From NCBI GenBank assembly GCA_030680575.1, contig JAUXVI010000031.1, positions 1-42,306 on the forward strand: DNA of 42,306 bases, written 5' to 3'. Of this stretch, positions 15,800 to 24,594 are shown in pieces (within the stretch, counting starts at the first letter, position 1; each line of letters opens with the position of its first letter). This DNA is from Hylemonella sp. (GTDB lineage Bacteria > Pseudomonadota > Gammaproteobacteria > Burkholderiales > Burkholderiaceae_C). The notes beneath the pieces were generated by a model, which saw nothing but the letters and a program-made list of their open reading frames with translations, did not search any database and had not been told where the DNA came from. The position numbers and the translations under genes were made by a program.

Positions 15800-17361
15800 A
15801 AGACGAGGAATTTCCAGAAGGCGAAATGGTCTTTGCGCAGGAGTCGGAGGAGGCGCCCCTAGGGCAGCCGGCCCGACCGGGCTGGAAGATCATGATCATC
15901 GACGACGATAACGGCGTGCATGAGGTGACCCGGCTGGCCTTGAGCGGTTTTGAGTTCGACGGCCGCGGGCTGGAATTTCTCAGCGCCTACTCGGCGGCCG
16001 AGGGCGAGCTGCTGTTGCGGGCCCACCCCGACACGGCGGTGGCGCTGGTGGATGTGGTGATGGAGCGCGAGCATGCCGGGCTGGATCTGGTGCGTACCAT
16101 CCGCGAGGTGCACCACAACCGCCTGATCCGTCTGATCCTGCGCACCGGCCAGCCCGGCCAGGCGCCCGAACGTGCGGTGATTCGCCAGTACGACATCAAC
16201 GACTACAAGGAAAAGTCGGAGCTGTCAGCGCAAAAGCTCTACAGCACCATTCTCACCAGCCTACGCTCCTGGCGCGATCTGATGGCGCTGAATGCCAACC
16301 GCGCCGGCCTGCGGCGCGTCATCCATGCCACCGGCGAGATCTTCCGCACGCGCGACCTGAGCCGCTTTGTGCAAGGCGTGCTGGAGCAACTGGTGGCCTT
16401 GCTGTATCTGGAGCGCGATGCCCTGTTCATCAAGTGCGACAGCCTGGCCTTGCGCCACGACGGTGGTCAGGTGGTGGTGGCTGCGGCCACCGGCCGTTTT
16501 GTCGAGCTGATCGGCACCCCGGCTGGCGCCAGCTTGCCGGCGCAGATGCTGGAAGATGTGGCCACCGTGCTGCGCACGCGCCAGCCGCTGCTGCGCGAGG
16601 GCGAGTACTGGGGCTACTTCCAGGCCGACGGTGGCAAGGAAAACGTCATCTACCTCAAGAGTCTGCACCCGCTGTCGCGTGACGACTCGCACTTGATTCA
16701 GTTGTTCTTGCAGAACGTCTCGATCGCTTATGAAAACACGTTGCTGCACGAGGAGATCGAGGGCACGCAGCGCGACATCGTCTACATGCTGGGCGAGGCG
16801 ATTGAAACCCGGTCGCGGGAAACTGGTCAGCACGTACGGCGGGTGGCCGAGTACTGCCACCTGATCGCCCGCGGCATGGGGCTGTCTGACCGCGAGGCCG
16901 ACATCCTGAAAGTCGCCGCCCCCTTGCACGACTTCGGCAAGATCGGCATCCCCGATGCCGTGCTGCACAAGCCGAGCAAGCTCGACGAAGACGAGTGGGC
17001 GGTGATGCGCCAGCATGCCGAGATCGGCCAGGACCTGCTGAGCCAGTCCAAGCGCGAAATCCTGCAGGCAGCCGCGGTGCTGGCCGGCCAGCACCACGAG
17101 AAATGGGATGGCAGCGGCTATCCGCTCGGGCTGCAGGGCGAGCAGATCCACATCTACGGCCGCATCGGTGCCGTGGCCGATGTGTTCGATGCCCTGGCCA
17201 GCCTGCGCAGCTACAAGGCGCCGTGGCCGCTGGAGGCCATTCTGGATTACCTGCGCCAGCAGCGCGGGCGGCATTTCGACCCCGCCATCGTCGACTGGGT
17301 GCTGGACAACGTCGACATCATGGGAACGGTCGCCCAGGCGTTTCCGGACACCCGGGCGTGA
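15796..17361 (+). CDS. REC-DUF3369-HD-GYP response regulator (c-di-GMP phosphodiesterase)
   Basis: 521 residues. The receiver domain has an IMIIDDDNG acidic patch and the phospho-acceptor Asp86 in ALVDVVME. A DUF3369 sensor-like region covers ~165-320. The HD-GYP domain has HVRRVAEYC, catalytic H378-D379 in PLHDFGKIGIPD, and H433-H434-E435 followed by WDGSGYP (439-443). The Gly-Tyr-Pro signature that marks active cyclic di-GMP phosphodiesterases is present, so the enzyme is probably functional. Its ATG lies in the last codons of the histidine kinase gene, pointing to a translationally coupled two-component pair. The signal sensed by the kinase would then adjust c-di-GMP and hence motility or biofilm behaviour (inference from family). 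Confidence 0.93.
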   Translation: MKDEEFPEGEMVFAQESEEAPLGQPARPGWKIMIIDDDNGVHEVTRLALSGFEFDGRGLEFLSAYSAAEGELLLRAHPDTAVALVDVVMEREHAGLDLVRTIREVHHNRLIRLILRTGQPGQAPERAVIRQYDINDYKEKSELSAQKLYSTILTSLRSWRDLMALNANRAGLRRVIHATGEIFRTRDLSRFVQGVLEQLVALLYLERDALFIKCDSLALRHDGGQVVVAAATGRFVELIGTPAGASLPAQMLEDVATVLRTRQPLLREGEYWGYFQADGGKENVIYLKSLHPLSRDDSHLIQLFLQNVSIAYENTLLHEEIEGTQRDIVYMLGEAIETRSRETGQHVRRVAEYCHLIARGMGLSDREADILKVAAPLHDFGKIGIPDAVLHKPSKLDEDEWAVMRQHAEIGQDLLSQSKREILQAAAVLAGQHHEKWDGSGYPLGLQGEQIHIYGRIGAVADVFDALASLRSYKAPWPLEAILDYLRQQRGRHFDPAIVDWVLDNVDIMGTVAQAFPDTRA

Positions 17362-17400
17362 GCGCCTGCGCCTGGCGACAGGTTTGCGATACTTGACGCC

Positions 17401-18144
17401 ATGCAATTGCAAGACATCCTTTACTCCCAGGGCTTCGGCACGCGACGTGTGTGTGCCGGCCTGATCCAGCAGGGCCATGTGCAGGTTTACGAGGGAAATT
17501 CCGCTTTAACCCCCGTCGAATGTACGCAAGCTGCTATGGAATTCGAAGCGGATGGCCTGCGTTTTCGGGTGCAGGGCGAGGACTGGGCCTACCATGAGAA
17601 GGCCTACCTGATGCTGCACAAGCCGGCCGGCACCGAGTGCTCGCAAAAGCCGTCTACCTGGCCCAGCATCTACACCCTGCTGCCGTCGCCGCTGCGCCTG
17701 CGGCCGAACAAGGCCAGCGTGCAGGGGGTGCAGGCGATCGGCCGGCTCGACCAGGACACCACTGGCCTGCTGCTGCTGAGCGACGACGGCAAGTTCATCC
17801 ACCGCATGAGTTCGCCGCGCCACCACGTGCCCAAGGTGTACGAGGTGACGCTCAAGCACGCGCTCGACGACAAGCAGGTGCAGCGTCTGCTGGCCGGTGT
17901 GGTGCTGGACGACGACCCGAAACCGGTGCGCGCCGCTGCCTGCGAGGCGGTGGACAGCCACCACCTGCGCCTGACCCTGACCGAGGGCAAGTACCACCAG
18001 GTCAAGCGCATGCTGGCCGCGGTGGGCAACCGGGTGGAAGGGTTGCACCGTTCGCAGATCGGCGGCCTCACGTTGCCGGCCGATCTGGCGCCTGGGCAGT
18101 GGCGCTGGCTGGACGAGGCCGCGCTGGCGCTGATCGCCGGCTGA
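17401..18144 (+). CDS. rsuA: 16S rRNA pseudouridine synthase RsuA
   Basis: 247 residues, the usual length for RsuA. The N-terminal ~60 residues form a short S4-like RNA-binding domain (ILYSQGFGTRRVC). The catalytic core has the linker YLMLHKPAGTECSQKPS, which is diagnostic of the RsuA branch, and the active-site motif GRLDQDTTGLLLLSDDG with Asp117. It ends with LTEGKYHQVKRMLAAVGN. The enzyme isomerises U516 of 16S rRNA during small-subunit assembly. It sits 39 bp after the HD-GYP gene on the same strand but is probably an independent housekeeping gene. A degenerate 17-nt GCTAT...GAAGC palindrome falls inside the gene at 17533-17549, between the S4 and catalytic domains. Confidence 0.9.
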   Translation: MQLQDILYSQGFGTRRVCAGLIQQGHVQVYEGNSALTPVECTQAAMEFEADGLRFRVQGEDWAYHEKAYLMLHKPAGTECSQKPSTWPSIYTLLPSPLRLRPNKASVQGVQAIGRLDQDTTGLLLLSDDGKFIHRMSSPRHHVPKVYEVTLKHALDDKQVQRLLAGVVLDDDPKPVRAAACEAVDSHHLRLTLTEGKYHQVKRMLAAVGNRVEGLHRSQIGGLTLPADLAPGQWRWLDEAALALIAG

Positions 18145-18299
18145 CGCGCCGAACCTGGCCCGCCATGAGGTGGCGTGACAACAGTTTTGATTGAGGCGGG
18201 TCAAACAAGGGTCGCGGATGGTGAGGGGCTGGCCACCCCGGTCAGTTCCGGGGCCGACCGGCCGCTACACTTGCAGATTGTCTGAATCCCTCATCTGTT

Positions 18300-19288
18300 G
18301 TGCGCATCTCAATTCCATTTTTTCGTGTGCTGCTGGCCTTCCTGGTGGCAAGCGCTTTTACCTCTGGGGTTTGGGCGCAGTTGCGGCCGATCTTCGTGCT
18401 CAACTCGCTGGATGCCGATGTCAGCGTCATCGACCCGGCCAGCTGGAAAGTGGTCAAGCGCATAAGCACCGGCAAGGAGCCACACCACCTGTACCTGACG
18501 CCGGACGAGAAGTCACTCATCATTGCCAATGCCTTGAGCGATTCGCTGACCTTTGTTGATCCGCAGACGGCCGAGGTGCAGCGCACCGTGCGCGGCATCA
18601 TCGACCCCTACCAGCTGCGCTTCTCGCCCGACATGAAATGGTTCGTCACCGCCGGCAACCGGCTCAACCATGTCGACATCTACCGCTGGGACGGCCGTGA
18701 CCTGACGCTGGCCAAGCGTATCGCCACCGGCAAGACACCCAGCCACGTCTGGATCGACAGCAAGAGCAGCACCGCCTACGCGACCATGCAGGACAGCGAT
18801 GAGCTGGTGGCGATTGACTTGCCCAGCCAGACGCTCAAGTGGCGCCGCAAGACCGGTCCCTTGCCGGCCGATGTCTTCGGCACACCGGATGACCGCTACC
18901 TGCTGATCGGTCTGACCGGGGGGCGGGGGTGGAGGTCTACGATGTCTCCGGCCCGACGGCCCGTCTGGCGCATTACATCCCCACCGGCAAGGGGGCGCAC
19001 GCCTTCCGTGCCGTTGGCGACCGGCGCCATGTCTTCGTCAGCAACCGCGTGGCCGACACCATCAGCAAGATCGACTTCCAGACCATGACCGTGGTGGACC
19101 AGTACCCGGCGCCCAGCGGCCCGGACTGCATGGACCTGACGGCCGACGGCCGCTACATCTTCGTCGCCTCGCGCTGGGCCAAGAAGCTCAGCGTGATCGA
19201 CACCACCACGCGCGAAGTGGTGCGGCAGGTCCGGGTCGGCAAATCGCCGCATGGTGTCTGGACGCTGGATCATGCGCCGCGCCAGTAA
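18300..19288 (+). pseudogene. frameshifted secreted YVTN/WD40-like beta-propeller protein
   Basis: GTG 18300 starts a clear Sec signal peptide (VLLAFLVASAFTSGVWA). Repeated beta-propeller blades follow, of the type SVIDPASWKVVKRISTGKEP, LTFVDPQTAEV and DLPSQTLKWRR. The frame is lost in the G-rich stretch 18918-18929 after GLTGG. From 18929 the next frame continues the same protein (VEVYDVSGPTARL to SVIDTTTREVVRQVRVGKSP) and stops at 19288. One missing base explains it: GGGGGGCGGGGG where the protein needs one more nucleotide. Restored, the product would be about 329 residues. Such periplasmic propellers often carry or recognise redox partners; no heme or metal motif is visible. It may be a real mutation or a sequencing error in the G tract. 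The next gene's start overlaps its 3' end. Confidence 0.85.
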
Positions 19289-20102
19289 GCTTCTGTCGGG
19301 CCTGCTGATTGCTATATTTTTTATAGCTGTTGGCGCATATCCGACAAAGGCTGAGGCCCAAAAAGACTGCAAAAAACCGGTTTACCTGACCTTCGACACC
19401 GGTCACATGGGCGTGGCCGAACTCATTGCCGAGGTGCTGCAGCGGCAGCAGGTGCGGGTGACCTTCTTTGCCGCGCAGGAGCGCACCCGTGTTGGTGATG
19501 GCAGTCTGGGCGAGCACTGGGCACCCTGGTGGCGTGCCCGCGCTGCCGAAGGACACGAATTCGCCTCGCACACGCTGGACCACGTTTACTGGCGGGCTGA
19601 CGTAAGCAGCGAGGGCGGGCCGACGCGCTTTCGCGTGCGCCCCTCGGCCGGCGCCAACGAGGGTCGCGAGATGGTCTGGGATGCGCGGCAGTACTGCGCG
19701 CAAATCCAGGCCGCGTCCGACCGGCTGGCGCATCTCACCGGCAAGCCGGCGCTGCCCTTGTTCCGTGCCCCCGGCGGCAAGACCTCGCCGGCCCTGCTGG
19801 CAGCGGCCAAGGGCTGTGGTTACGCCCATGTGGGCTGGGCCGCGGCCGGCTTCCTCGGCGACGAATTGCCGAGCGAGACCCACAGCAACGCGGCGCTGCT
19901 GAAGAAGGCTCTGCGCGACATCCGGCCGGGCGACATCCTGATGGCGCACCTGGGCATCTGGTCGCGCAAGGACCCCTGGGCCCCGGCTGTGCTGGAGCCG
20001 CTCATCATGGGCCTGAAGGATCGTGGTTTCTGTTTCCGCACCTTGAGCGAGCACCCGGCTTATCGGGGCTGGGTAAACGGCCGGCGTCCACGCGAGAATT
20101 GA
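19272..20102 (+). CDS. secreted polysaccharide deacetylase-family protein
   Basis: 276 residues from ATG 19272, overlapping the end of the propeller gene by 17 bp. A signal peptide/transmembrane segment (SGLLIAIFFIAVGAYP) opens the protein. NodB-type motifs follow: YLTFDTGHM (Asp42; the usual second Asp of TFDDG is Thr43), a metal-binding HTLDH, and LFRAPGGKTS for the active-site Arg. Later motifs are weaker (DILMAHLGIW). Family members remove acetyl groups from peptidoglycan or exopolysaccharide in the periplasm. The Asp-to-Thr change could alter metal handling or mark a divergent subfamily. The signal-peptide codons include a 17-nt GCTATA...TATAGC palindrome (19311-19327). Confidence 0.88.
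   Translation: MRRASKLLSGLLIAIFFIAVGAYPTKAEAQKDCKKPVYLTFDTGHMGVAELIAEVLQRQQVRVTFFAAQERTRVGDGSLGEHWAPWWRARAAEGHEFASHTLDHVYWRADVSSEGGPTRFRVRPSAGANEGREMVWDARQYCAQIQAASDRLAHLTGKPALPLFRAPGGKTSPALLAAAKGCGYAHVGWAAAGFLGDELPSETHSNAALLKKALRDIRPGDILMAHLGIWSRKDPWAPAVLEPLIMGLKDRGFCFRTLSEHPAYRGWVNGRRPREN
19311..19327. repeat. 17-nt GCTATA-N5-TATAGC palindrome (copy 1)
   Basis: GCTATATTTTTTATAGC has perfect 6-bp arms around five T. It lies inside the signal-peptide codons of the deacetylase gene, 23 nt after the stop of the propeller gene, and is read in frame as part of the hydrophobic core. Similar AT-rich 17-mers occur at 30016 and 36357. Confidence 0.7.
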
Positions 20103-20105
20103 GCC

Positions 20106-21059
20106 ATGGAAGTTCTGGCCAACGCATTTGCCGACCTGCAGCAGTGGTTGTTCGAGGCGCTGGTGCAGCCGCTGGCCTTCTCGCTGGGCTTGGGCAACCG
20201 GCTGGAAGATGCCTATGACGCCACCGGCTGGCTGCTGGTTGGTCTGTTGCAGCTGGCCGTGCTGCTGGCGGTGATCGGGCCCTTGCAGCGCTGGCGCCCG
20301 GTCGAGGCCGTGGCCGACCGTGCCACCGTGCGCGTCGATGTGCTCTACACCCTGATCCACCGCCTCGGCCTGTTCCGCCTGGTGCTGTTCTTCACACTGA
20401 CGCCGCTGCTGGACGACCTGTTCGGCGAACTGCGCATGGCCGGGCTGGTCACCTTTCATCTGGACGATCTCTGGCCCGGTGTCACCGACCTGCCATGGGT
20501 CAGCCTGCTGCTGTACCTGGTGGTGTTTGACTTCGTCGACTACTGGATCCACCGCGGCCAGCACCAGTTCGAATGGTGGTGGCGCCTGCACGCCCTGCAT
20601 CATGCGCAGCGCCAGATGACGATGTGGAGCGACAACCGCAACCACCTGCTCGACGACCTGTTGCGCGACGTCATCGTGGTCGGCGTCGCCCACCTGATCG
20701 GCGTGGCGCCGGGGCAGTTCGTCGCCATTGTTGCCTTCACCCAGCTCAGTGAAAGCTTGCAGCATGCCAACCTGCGCCTGTCCTTCGGTCGCTGGGGCGA
20801 GCGGCTGTGGATCAGCCCACGCTTTCACCGGCTGCATCACAGCATTGGCATCGGGCACGAGTCGCCGGGCAAAGTGCTCGGTGGGCATAACTTTGGTGTG
20901 CTGCTGCCCTGGTGGGACATGCTCTTTGGCACTGCCAATTTCGAGCAGCGCTTCGACCCGACCGGCGTGCGGGATCAGGTGGAACAGGGCCGGGATTACG
21001 GGCGTGGCTTCTGGGCCCAGCAGTGGCTGGGGCTCAAGCGCCTGGCTGGACGCGCCTGA
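20106..21059 (+). CDS. sterol desaturase / fatty-acid hydroxylase-family membrane protein
   Basis: 317 residues with about four to five hydrophobic segments in the N-terminal half (LLVGLLQLAVLLAVIG, WVSLLLYLVVFDFVDYW). The family's histidine clusters for a di-iron site are all present: HRGQH, LHALHH and FHRLHH, with additional histidines between. These integral membrane oxygenases hydroxylate or desaturate lipid substrates; the substrate cannot be read from sequence. The gene starts 3 bp after the deacetylase stop, so the two are probably co-transcribed, perhaps in envelope modification. Confidence 0.9.
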   Translation: MEVLANAFADLQQWLFEALVQPLAFSLGLGNRLEDAYDATGWLLVGLLQLAVLLAVIGPLQRWRPVEAVADRATVRVDVLYTLIHRLGLFRLVLFFTLTPLLDDLFGELRMAGLVTFHLDDLWPGVTDLPWVSLLLYLVVFDFVDYWIHRGQHQFEWWWRLHALHHAQRQMTMWSDNRNHLLDDLLRDVIVVGVAHLIGVAPGQFVAIVAFTQLSESLQHANLRLSFGRWGERLWISPRFHRLHHSIGIGHESPGKVLGGHNFGVLLPWWDMLFGTANFEQRFDPTGVRDQVEQGRDYGRGFWAQQWLGLKRLAGRA

Positions 21060-21096
21060 CATTTCCCTGTCATGCCAACCCGGGTATGCTTCGCGC

Positions 21097-22002
21097 ATGA
21101 ACCTGTTTCTGGACTCTTTCTGGCGCGCCTTGATGTATTCGCTGCGGCCGCGCGTGATCGCACTGTCCTTCCTGCCGCTGGTGCTGATGGTTGGCTTGTC
21201 CGGTGGCCTGGTCTACTTTTTCTGGGAGCCGGCGGTGCAGGCCGTGCAGGCCTGGCTCGGTGAGCTGGCGCTGCTGGAAAGTCTGATGCACTGGCTGGAG
21301 AGTGTCGGGGCCGGCAACCTGCGCAGCGTGGTGGCGCCGCTGGTGCTGTTGATGCTCACGCTGCCGCTCATCATCATCCTGTCGTTGCTGGCGGTGGCCA
21401 CGTTGATGACGCCGTCGCTGGTGGCGCTGGTGGCAGAGCGGCGTTTTCCCCGCCTGGAACGTCGCCACGGGGGCTCCTTCTGGCGCGGTCTGCTGTTTGC
21501 CTTGGGCACCTCCTTGCTGGCGGCGCTGGCGCTGCTGGTGTCCGTGCCCTTGTGGTTGATTCCGCCGCTGGTGATGGTGCTGCCGCCGCTGGTCTGGGGC
21601 TGGCTGACCTACCGCGTCATGGCCTATGACACGCTGGCCGAGCACGCCAGCCGCGAGGAGTGGGCCGAGCTGCTGCGCCGTCATCGCCTGTGGATGCTGG
21701 GCATCGGCATCCTGACCGGCTACCTGGGGGCGGCACCCGGTCTGATCTGGGCGGTGGGGGCCATGGCCATCGTGTTCGCACCCTTGCTGGTGCCGCTGGC
21801 GATCTGGATCTACACCTTTGTTTTTGCCTTTTCCTCGCTGTGGTTCGCCCATTTCTGCCTGGCTGCGCTGGATGCCCTTCGCTCTGAAGTCGCCGTGGCG
21901 TCGGCCGTCCCCGTTCCTTTTCCGGCCAACCCGACACCGGCCGCCAGCGATTCCCCGACCTTGCCTCACGACACCCATGCCGACGACCAGCCCCGTGCCT
22001 GA
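21097..22002 (+). CDS. EI24/CysZ-like integral membrane protein
   Basis: 301 residues from ATG 21097 (MNLFLDSFWRALMYSLRPRV). The opening motif and the pattern of long hydrophobic segments (LSFLPLVLMVGLSGGLVYFF, VVAPLVLLMLTLPLIIILS, WLIPPLVMVLPPLVWGWLTY, FAPLLVPLAIWIYTFVFAF) match the EI24 domain shared with the sulfate-transport-related protein CysZ. The central loop with DTLAEHASREEW is typical of the betaproteobacterial branch. The C-terminal 40 residues are proline- and alanine-rich and probably disordered. It overlaps the next gene by 26 bp. Its function beyond membrane transport or assembly is not known to me. Confidence 0.85.
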   Translation: MNLFLDSFWRALMYSLRPRVIALSFLPLVLMVGLSGGLVYFFWEPAVQAVQAWLGELALLESLMHWLESVGAGNLRSVVAPLVLLMLTLPLIIILSLLAVATLMTPSLVALVAERRFPRLERRHGGSFWRGLLFALGTSLLAALALLVSVPLWLIPPLVMVLPPLVWGWLTYRVMAYDTLAEHASREEWAELLRRHRLWMLGIGILTGYLGAAPGLIWAVGAMAIVFAPLLVPLAIWIYTFVFAFSSLWFAHFCLAALDALRSEVAVASAVPVPFPANPTPAASDSPTLPHDTHADDQPRA

Positions 22003-22810
22003 ATTCAGCCTCATCATCATTGGTGACGAAATCCTCTCCGGCAAACGGGCCGACAAACATTTGCCCAAGGTGATCGAACTGCTGCACGCGCGTGGCTTGC
22101 AGCTGGTGCATGCCGACTATGTAGGTGACTCGCCGGAACGCATCACCGCCACACTAGCGCGTGCCTTTGCCTCGGGCGAGATCGTGTTCTCCTGCGGCGG
22201 CATCGGTGCCACCCCCGACGACCACACCCGCCAATGTGCAGCGCGCGCGCTGGGCGTCGAGCTGGCCTTGCACCCGCAAGCCGAACGCCTGATCCGTGAA
22301 CGTATGCAGGACGTGGCGCAGGAGCAGGGCGTGCCTTACGAGCCGGACCGGGCCGACAACATCCACCGGCTCAACATGGGCGTGTTCCCGCAGGGGGCTG
22401 ACATCATTCCGAACCCCTACAACAAGATCCCGGGCTTCAGCTGCGCCGGTGCGGCCGGCGGTACCGTGCATTTCGTGCCGGGTTTCCCCGTCATGGCCTG
22501 GCCGATGATCGAGTGGGTGCTCGACACCCATTACCCGCACCTGTTCCGCCAAGCTGCCTGGATTGAGCAGTCGGTCATCGTCTACGGATCGATCGAAGCC
22601 ACGCTGACACCGCTGATGGAAGACATCGAGCGTCGGTTTGACGGCATCAAGGTGTTCAGCCTGCCCAGCGTGGATCACCCGCAGCACGGCCGACATATCG
22701 AACTCGGTGTCAAAGGTGCGCCTGAACGGGTGGCGCTGGCTTATCCGGATTTACTGACGGGCCTGCACCAGCAGGGCGTCAAATTAGGCCCTGAATTGGT
22801 GCGCAAATAG
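21977..22810 (+). CDS. molybdopterin-binding / CinA N-terminal-like protein
   Basis: 277 residues from ATG 21977, inside the 3' end of the EI24 gene. The protein begins with FSLIIIGDEILSGKRADKHL and continues with VFSCGGIGATPDDHTRQCAA. These are the two hallmark loops of the MoaB/Mog/CinA-N fold that binds molybdopterin or a related nucleotide. The C-terminal half (IEQSVIVYGSIEATLTPLME) is like that of short stand-alone CinA-type proteins; the amidohydrolase domain of full CinA is missing, as usual for this subfamily. The precise reaction is uncertain. The stop codon lies 4 bp before the first NtrC site of the glnA promoter. Confidence 0.85.
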   Translation: MPTTSPVPEFSLIIIGDEILSGKRADKHLPKVIELLHARGLQLVHADYVGDSPERITATLARAFASGEIVFSCGGIGATPDDHTRQCAARALGVELALHPQAERLIRERMQDVAQEQGVPYEPDRADNIHRLNMGVFPQGADIIPNPYNKIPGFSCAGAAGGTVHFVPGFPVMAWPMIEWVLDTHYPHLFRQAAWIEQSVIVYGSIEATLTPLMEDIERRFDGIKVFSLPSVDHPQHGRHIELGVKGAPERVALAYPDLLTGLHQQGVKLGPELVRK

Positions 22811-22814
22811 ATTG

Positions 22815-22829
22815 GCACCATATTGGTGC
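22815..22829. promoter_or_regulatory. NtrC binding site 1 upstream of glnA
   Basis: GCACCATATTGGTGC is a perfect match to the NtrC dyad GCACC-N5-GGTGC. It lies about 140 bp upstream of the sigma-54 promoter of glnA, a normal enhancer distance. Confidence 0.9.
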
Positions 22830-22838
22830 TTTTGTTAT

Positions 22839-22853
22839 GCACCTAAGTGGTGC
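22839..22853. promoter_or_regulatory. NtrC binding site 2 upstream of glnA
   Basis: GCACCTAAGTGGTGC is a second perfect GCACC-N5-GGTGC dyad. Its centre is 24 bp from the first, about two helical turns, which favours cooperative binding of NtrC dimers on one face. A further half-site (TTGGTG) follows at about 22859. Confidence 0.9.
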
Positions 22854-22955
22854 CTTCTTGGTGTTAAAACAAAATCTTGTTGCTGATTGCCGTGTGGAGG
22901 GGGCACAAACTGGAGGCAAAATACGAGCTTCGGTGCTGCCGTGCAGAAACCAGAT

Positions 22956-22971
22956 TGGCACAGAAACTGCA
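22956..22971 (+). promoter_or_regulatory. sigma-54 (-24/-12) promoter of glnA
   Basis: TGGCAC-AGAAA-CTGCA matches the sigma-54 consensus TGGCAC-N5-TTGCA except for one base. The start site would be near 22983, leaving a short leader before the glnA ATG at 23019. Together with the two NtrC sites it makes a classical nitrogen-limitation promoter. Confidence 0.9.
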
Positions 22972-23018
22972 TTCATGCCCATGAAATTTTCAACCAACCA
23001 TTCAACCAGGAGTATCTG

Positions 23019-24434
23019 ATGGCCAAGACCGTCGCAGACGTGATGAAGATGGTGAAGGAAAACGAAGTCAAGTTTGTTGACTTCCGCTTCACCGACACCC
23101 GTGGCAAACAGCAGCACACCACGGTGCCCGTCTCTCACTTTGATGAAGACAAGTTCACGTCGGGCCATGCGTTCGACGGTTCCTCGATCGCCGGCTGGAA
23201 GGGCATCGAGGCCTCCGACATGTTGCTCATGCCGGACCCGAACTCGGCCAACATCGACCCCTTCTTTGAAGAAACCACCATCATCCTGACCTGTGATGTG
23301 GTCGAGCCCAGCGATGGCAAGTCCTATGACCGTGATCCGCGTTCCATCGCCAAGCGTGCCGAGGCCTACCTGAAGGCTTCCGGTATTGGCGACGCCGCCT
23401 ATTTCGGCCCGGAGCCGGAGTTCTTCATTTTCGACGGCGTGCGCTGGAGCACCGACCCCAACAACACCTTCTACGAGATCGAAGAGTACGAAGCCCCCTG
23501 GAACACCGGCTCCAAGCTCGAAGGCGGCAACCGCGGCCACCGTCCCACCGTCAAGGGTGGCTATTTCCCGGTGCCCCCGGTCGACAGCACGCAAGACATG
23601 CGCGCCGAAATGTCCCTGATTCTCGAATCCCTGGGCATCCCGGTCGAAGTGTTCCACCACGAAGTGGCGGGTGCCGGCCAGAACGAAATCGGCACCAAGT
23701 TCAGCACCCTGGTCGAGCGCGCTGACTGGACCATGCTGCAGAAGTACGTGATCCACAACGTCGCCAACGCCTATGGCAAGACGGCCACCTTCATGCCCAA
23801 GCCCTACCACGGCGACAACGGCAGCGGCATGCACGTGCACCAGTCGGTCTGGAAAGACGGCAAGAACCTGTTTGCCGGTGACGGCTACGCCGGCCTGAGC
23901 GATTTCGCCCTGTACTACATCGGCGGCATCATCAAGCACGCCCGTGCCCTGAACGCCATCACCAACCCCGGTACCAACAGCTACAAGCGTCTGGTGCCGC
24001 ACTTCGAAGCCCCGGTGAAGCTGGCTTACTCGGCCAAGAACCGTTCGGCTTCGATCCGTATCCCGTTCGTGGCCAACCCGAAGGGCCGTCGCGTGGAAGC
24101 CCGCTTCCCCGATCCGCTGATGAACCCCTACCTGGGCTTTGCTGCCTTGCTGATGGCCGGTCTGGACGGTGTGGAAAACAAGATCCATCCGGGCGAGGCT
24201 GCCTCCAAGGATCTGTACCACCTGCCCCCGGAAGAGGACAAGCTGGTGCCGACCGTGTGCCACAGCCTGGACCAGGCGCTGGAGCACCTGGACAAGGACC
24301 GCGCCTTCCTGACCAAGGGTGGCGTGTTCACCGACAGCATGCTTGATGCCTACATCGAGCTGAAGATGACCGAAGTGACCCGCATGCGCATGTCGGTGCA
24401 CCCAGCCGAATACGACATGTACTACTCCCTGTAA
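23019..24434 (+). CDS. glnA: glutamine synthetase type I
   Basis: 471 residues from ATG 23019, preceded by AGGAG at 23008-23012. It makes glutamine from glutamate, ammonia and ATP and is the main ammonia-assimilation enzyme. Visible motifs: [12 protein letters not shown], the glutamate/ammonia-site region [27 protein letters not shown], and the ATP loop [10 protein letters not shown]. The tyrosine at residue 400 in [10 protein letters not shown] is the adenylylation site of GSI-beta enzymes, so activity is probably set by GlnE as well as by NtrC-driven transcription. The promoter region holds two NtrC sites and a sigma-54 promoter, and ntrB-ntrC lie just downstream. A strong terminator follows 40 bp after the stop. 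Confidence 0.98.
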   Translation: MAKTVADVMKMVKENEVKFVDFRFTDTRGKQQHTTVPVSHFDEDKFTSGHAFDGSSIAGWKGIEASDMLLMPDPNSANIDPFFEETTIILTCDVVEPSDGKSYDRDPRSIAKRAEAYLKASGIGDAAYFGPEPEFFIFDGVRWSTDPNNTFYEIEEYEAPWNTGSKLEGGNRGHRPTVKGGYFPVPPVDSTQDMRAEMSLILESLGIPVEVFHHEVAGAGQNEIGTKFSTLVERADWTMLQKYVIHNVANAYGKTATFMPKPYHGDNGSGMHVHQSVWKDGKNLFAGDGYAGLSDFALYYIGGIIKHARALNAITNPGTNSYKRLVPHFEAPVKLAYSAKNRSASIRIPFVANPKGRRVEARFPDPLMNPYLGFAALLMAGLDGVENKIHPGEAASKDLYHLPPEEDKLVPTVCHSLDQALEHLDKDRAFLTKGGVFTDSMLDAYIELKMTEVTRMRMSVHPAEYDMYYSL

Positions 24435-24446
24435 TCGGGGTGTCGG

Positions 24447-24468
24447 ACACTGTGGGTATCCACAGTGT
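24447..24468. repeat. 9-bp inverted repeat after glnA
   Basis: ACACTGTGG-GTAT-CCACAGTGT lies between the glnA stop and its terminator. It can form a tight 9-bp hairpin without a T run, so it may protect the mRNA 3' end or be an operator for the following gene. Confidence 0.6.
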
Positions 24469-24474
24469 GTCGCC

Positions 24475-24503
24475 AAAAAAGGACGGCTGCGGCCGTCCTT
24501 TTT
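24475..24503. terminator. intrinsic terminator of glnA
   Basis: AAAAAA-GGACGGC-TGCG-GCCGTCC-TTTTT: a 7-bp GC-rich stem extended by A/T pairs and a T run. It separates glnA from the downstream ntrB-ntrC block, which therefore needs its own promoter or read-through. Confidence 0.9.
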
Positions 24504-24594
24504 GTTTTCAGAGTGTTAACAGCGTTGGACTTTCCCGGGCTTTGAGGGATACTGATAGACCGCCCCTGCATCTTCCGATGCGTGGAGAGAAAGC

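Noticed and set aside
18185..18205. An FNR/Anr-like box TTGAT...GTCAA before the propeller gene
   Set aside because: The half-sites are 8 nt apart instead of 4, so it does not fit the known site.
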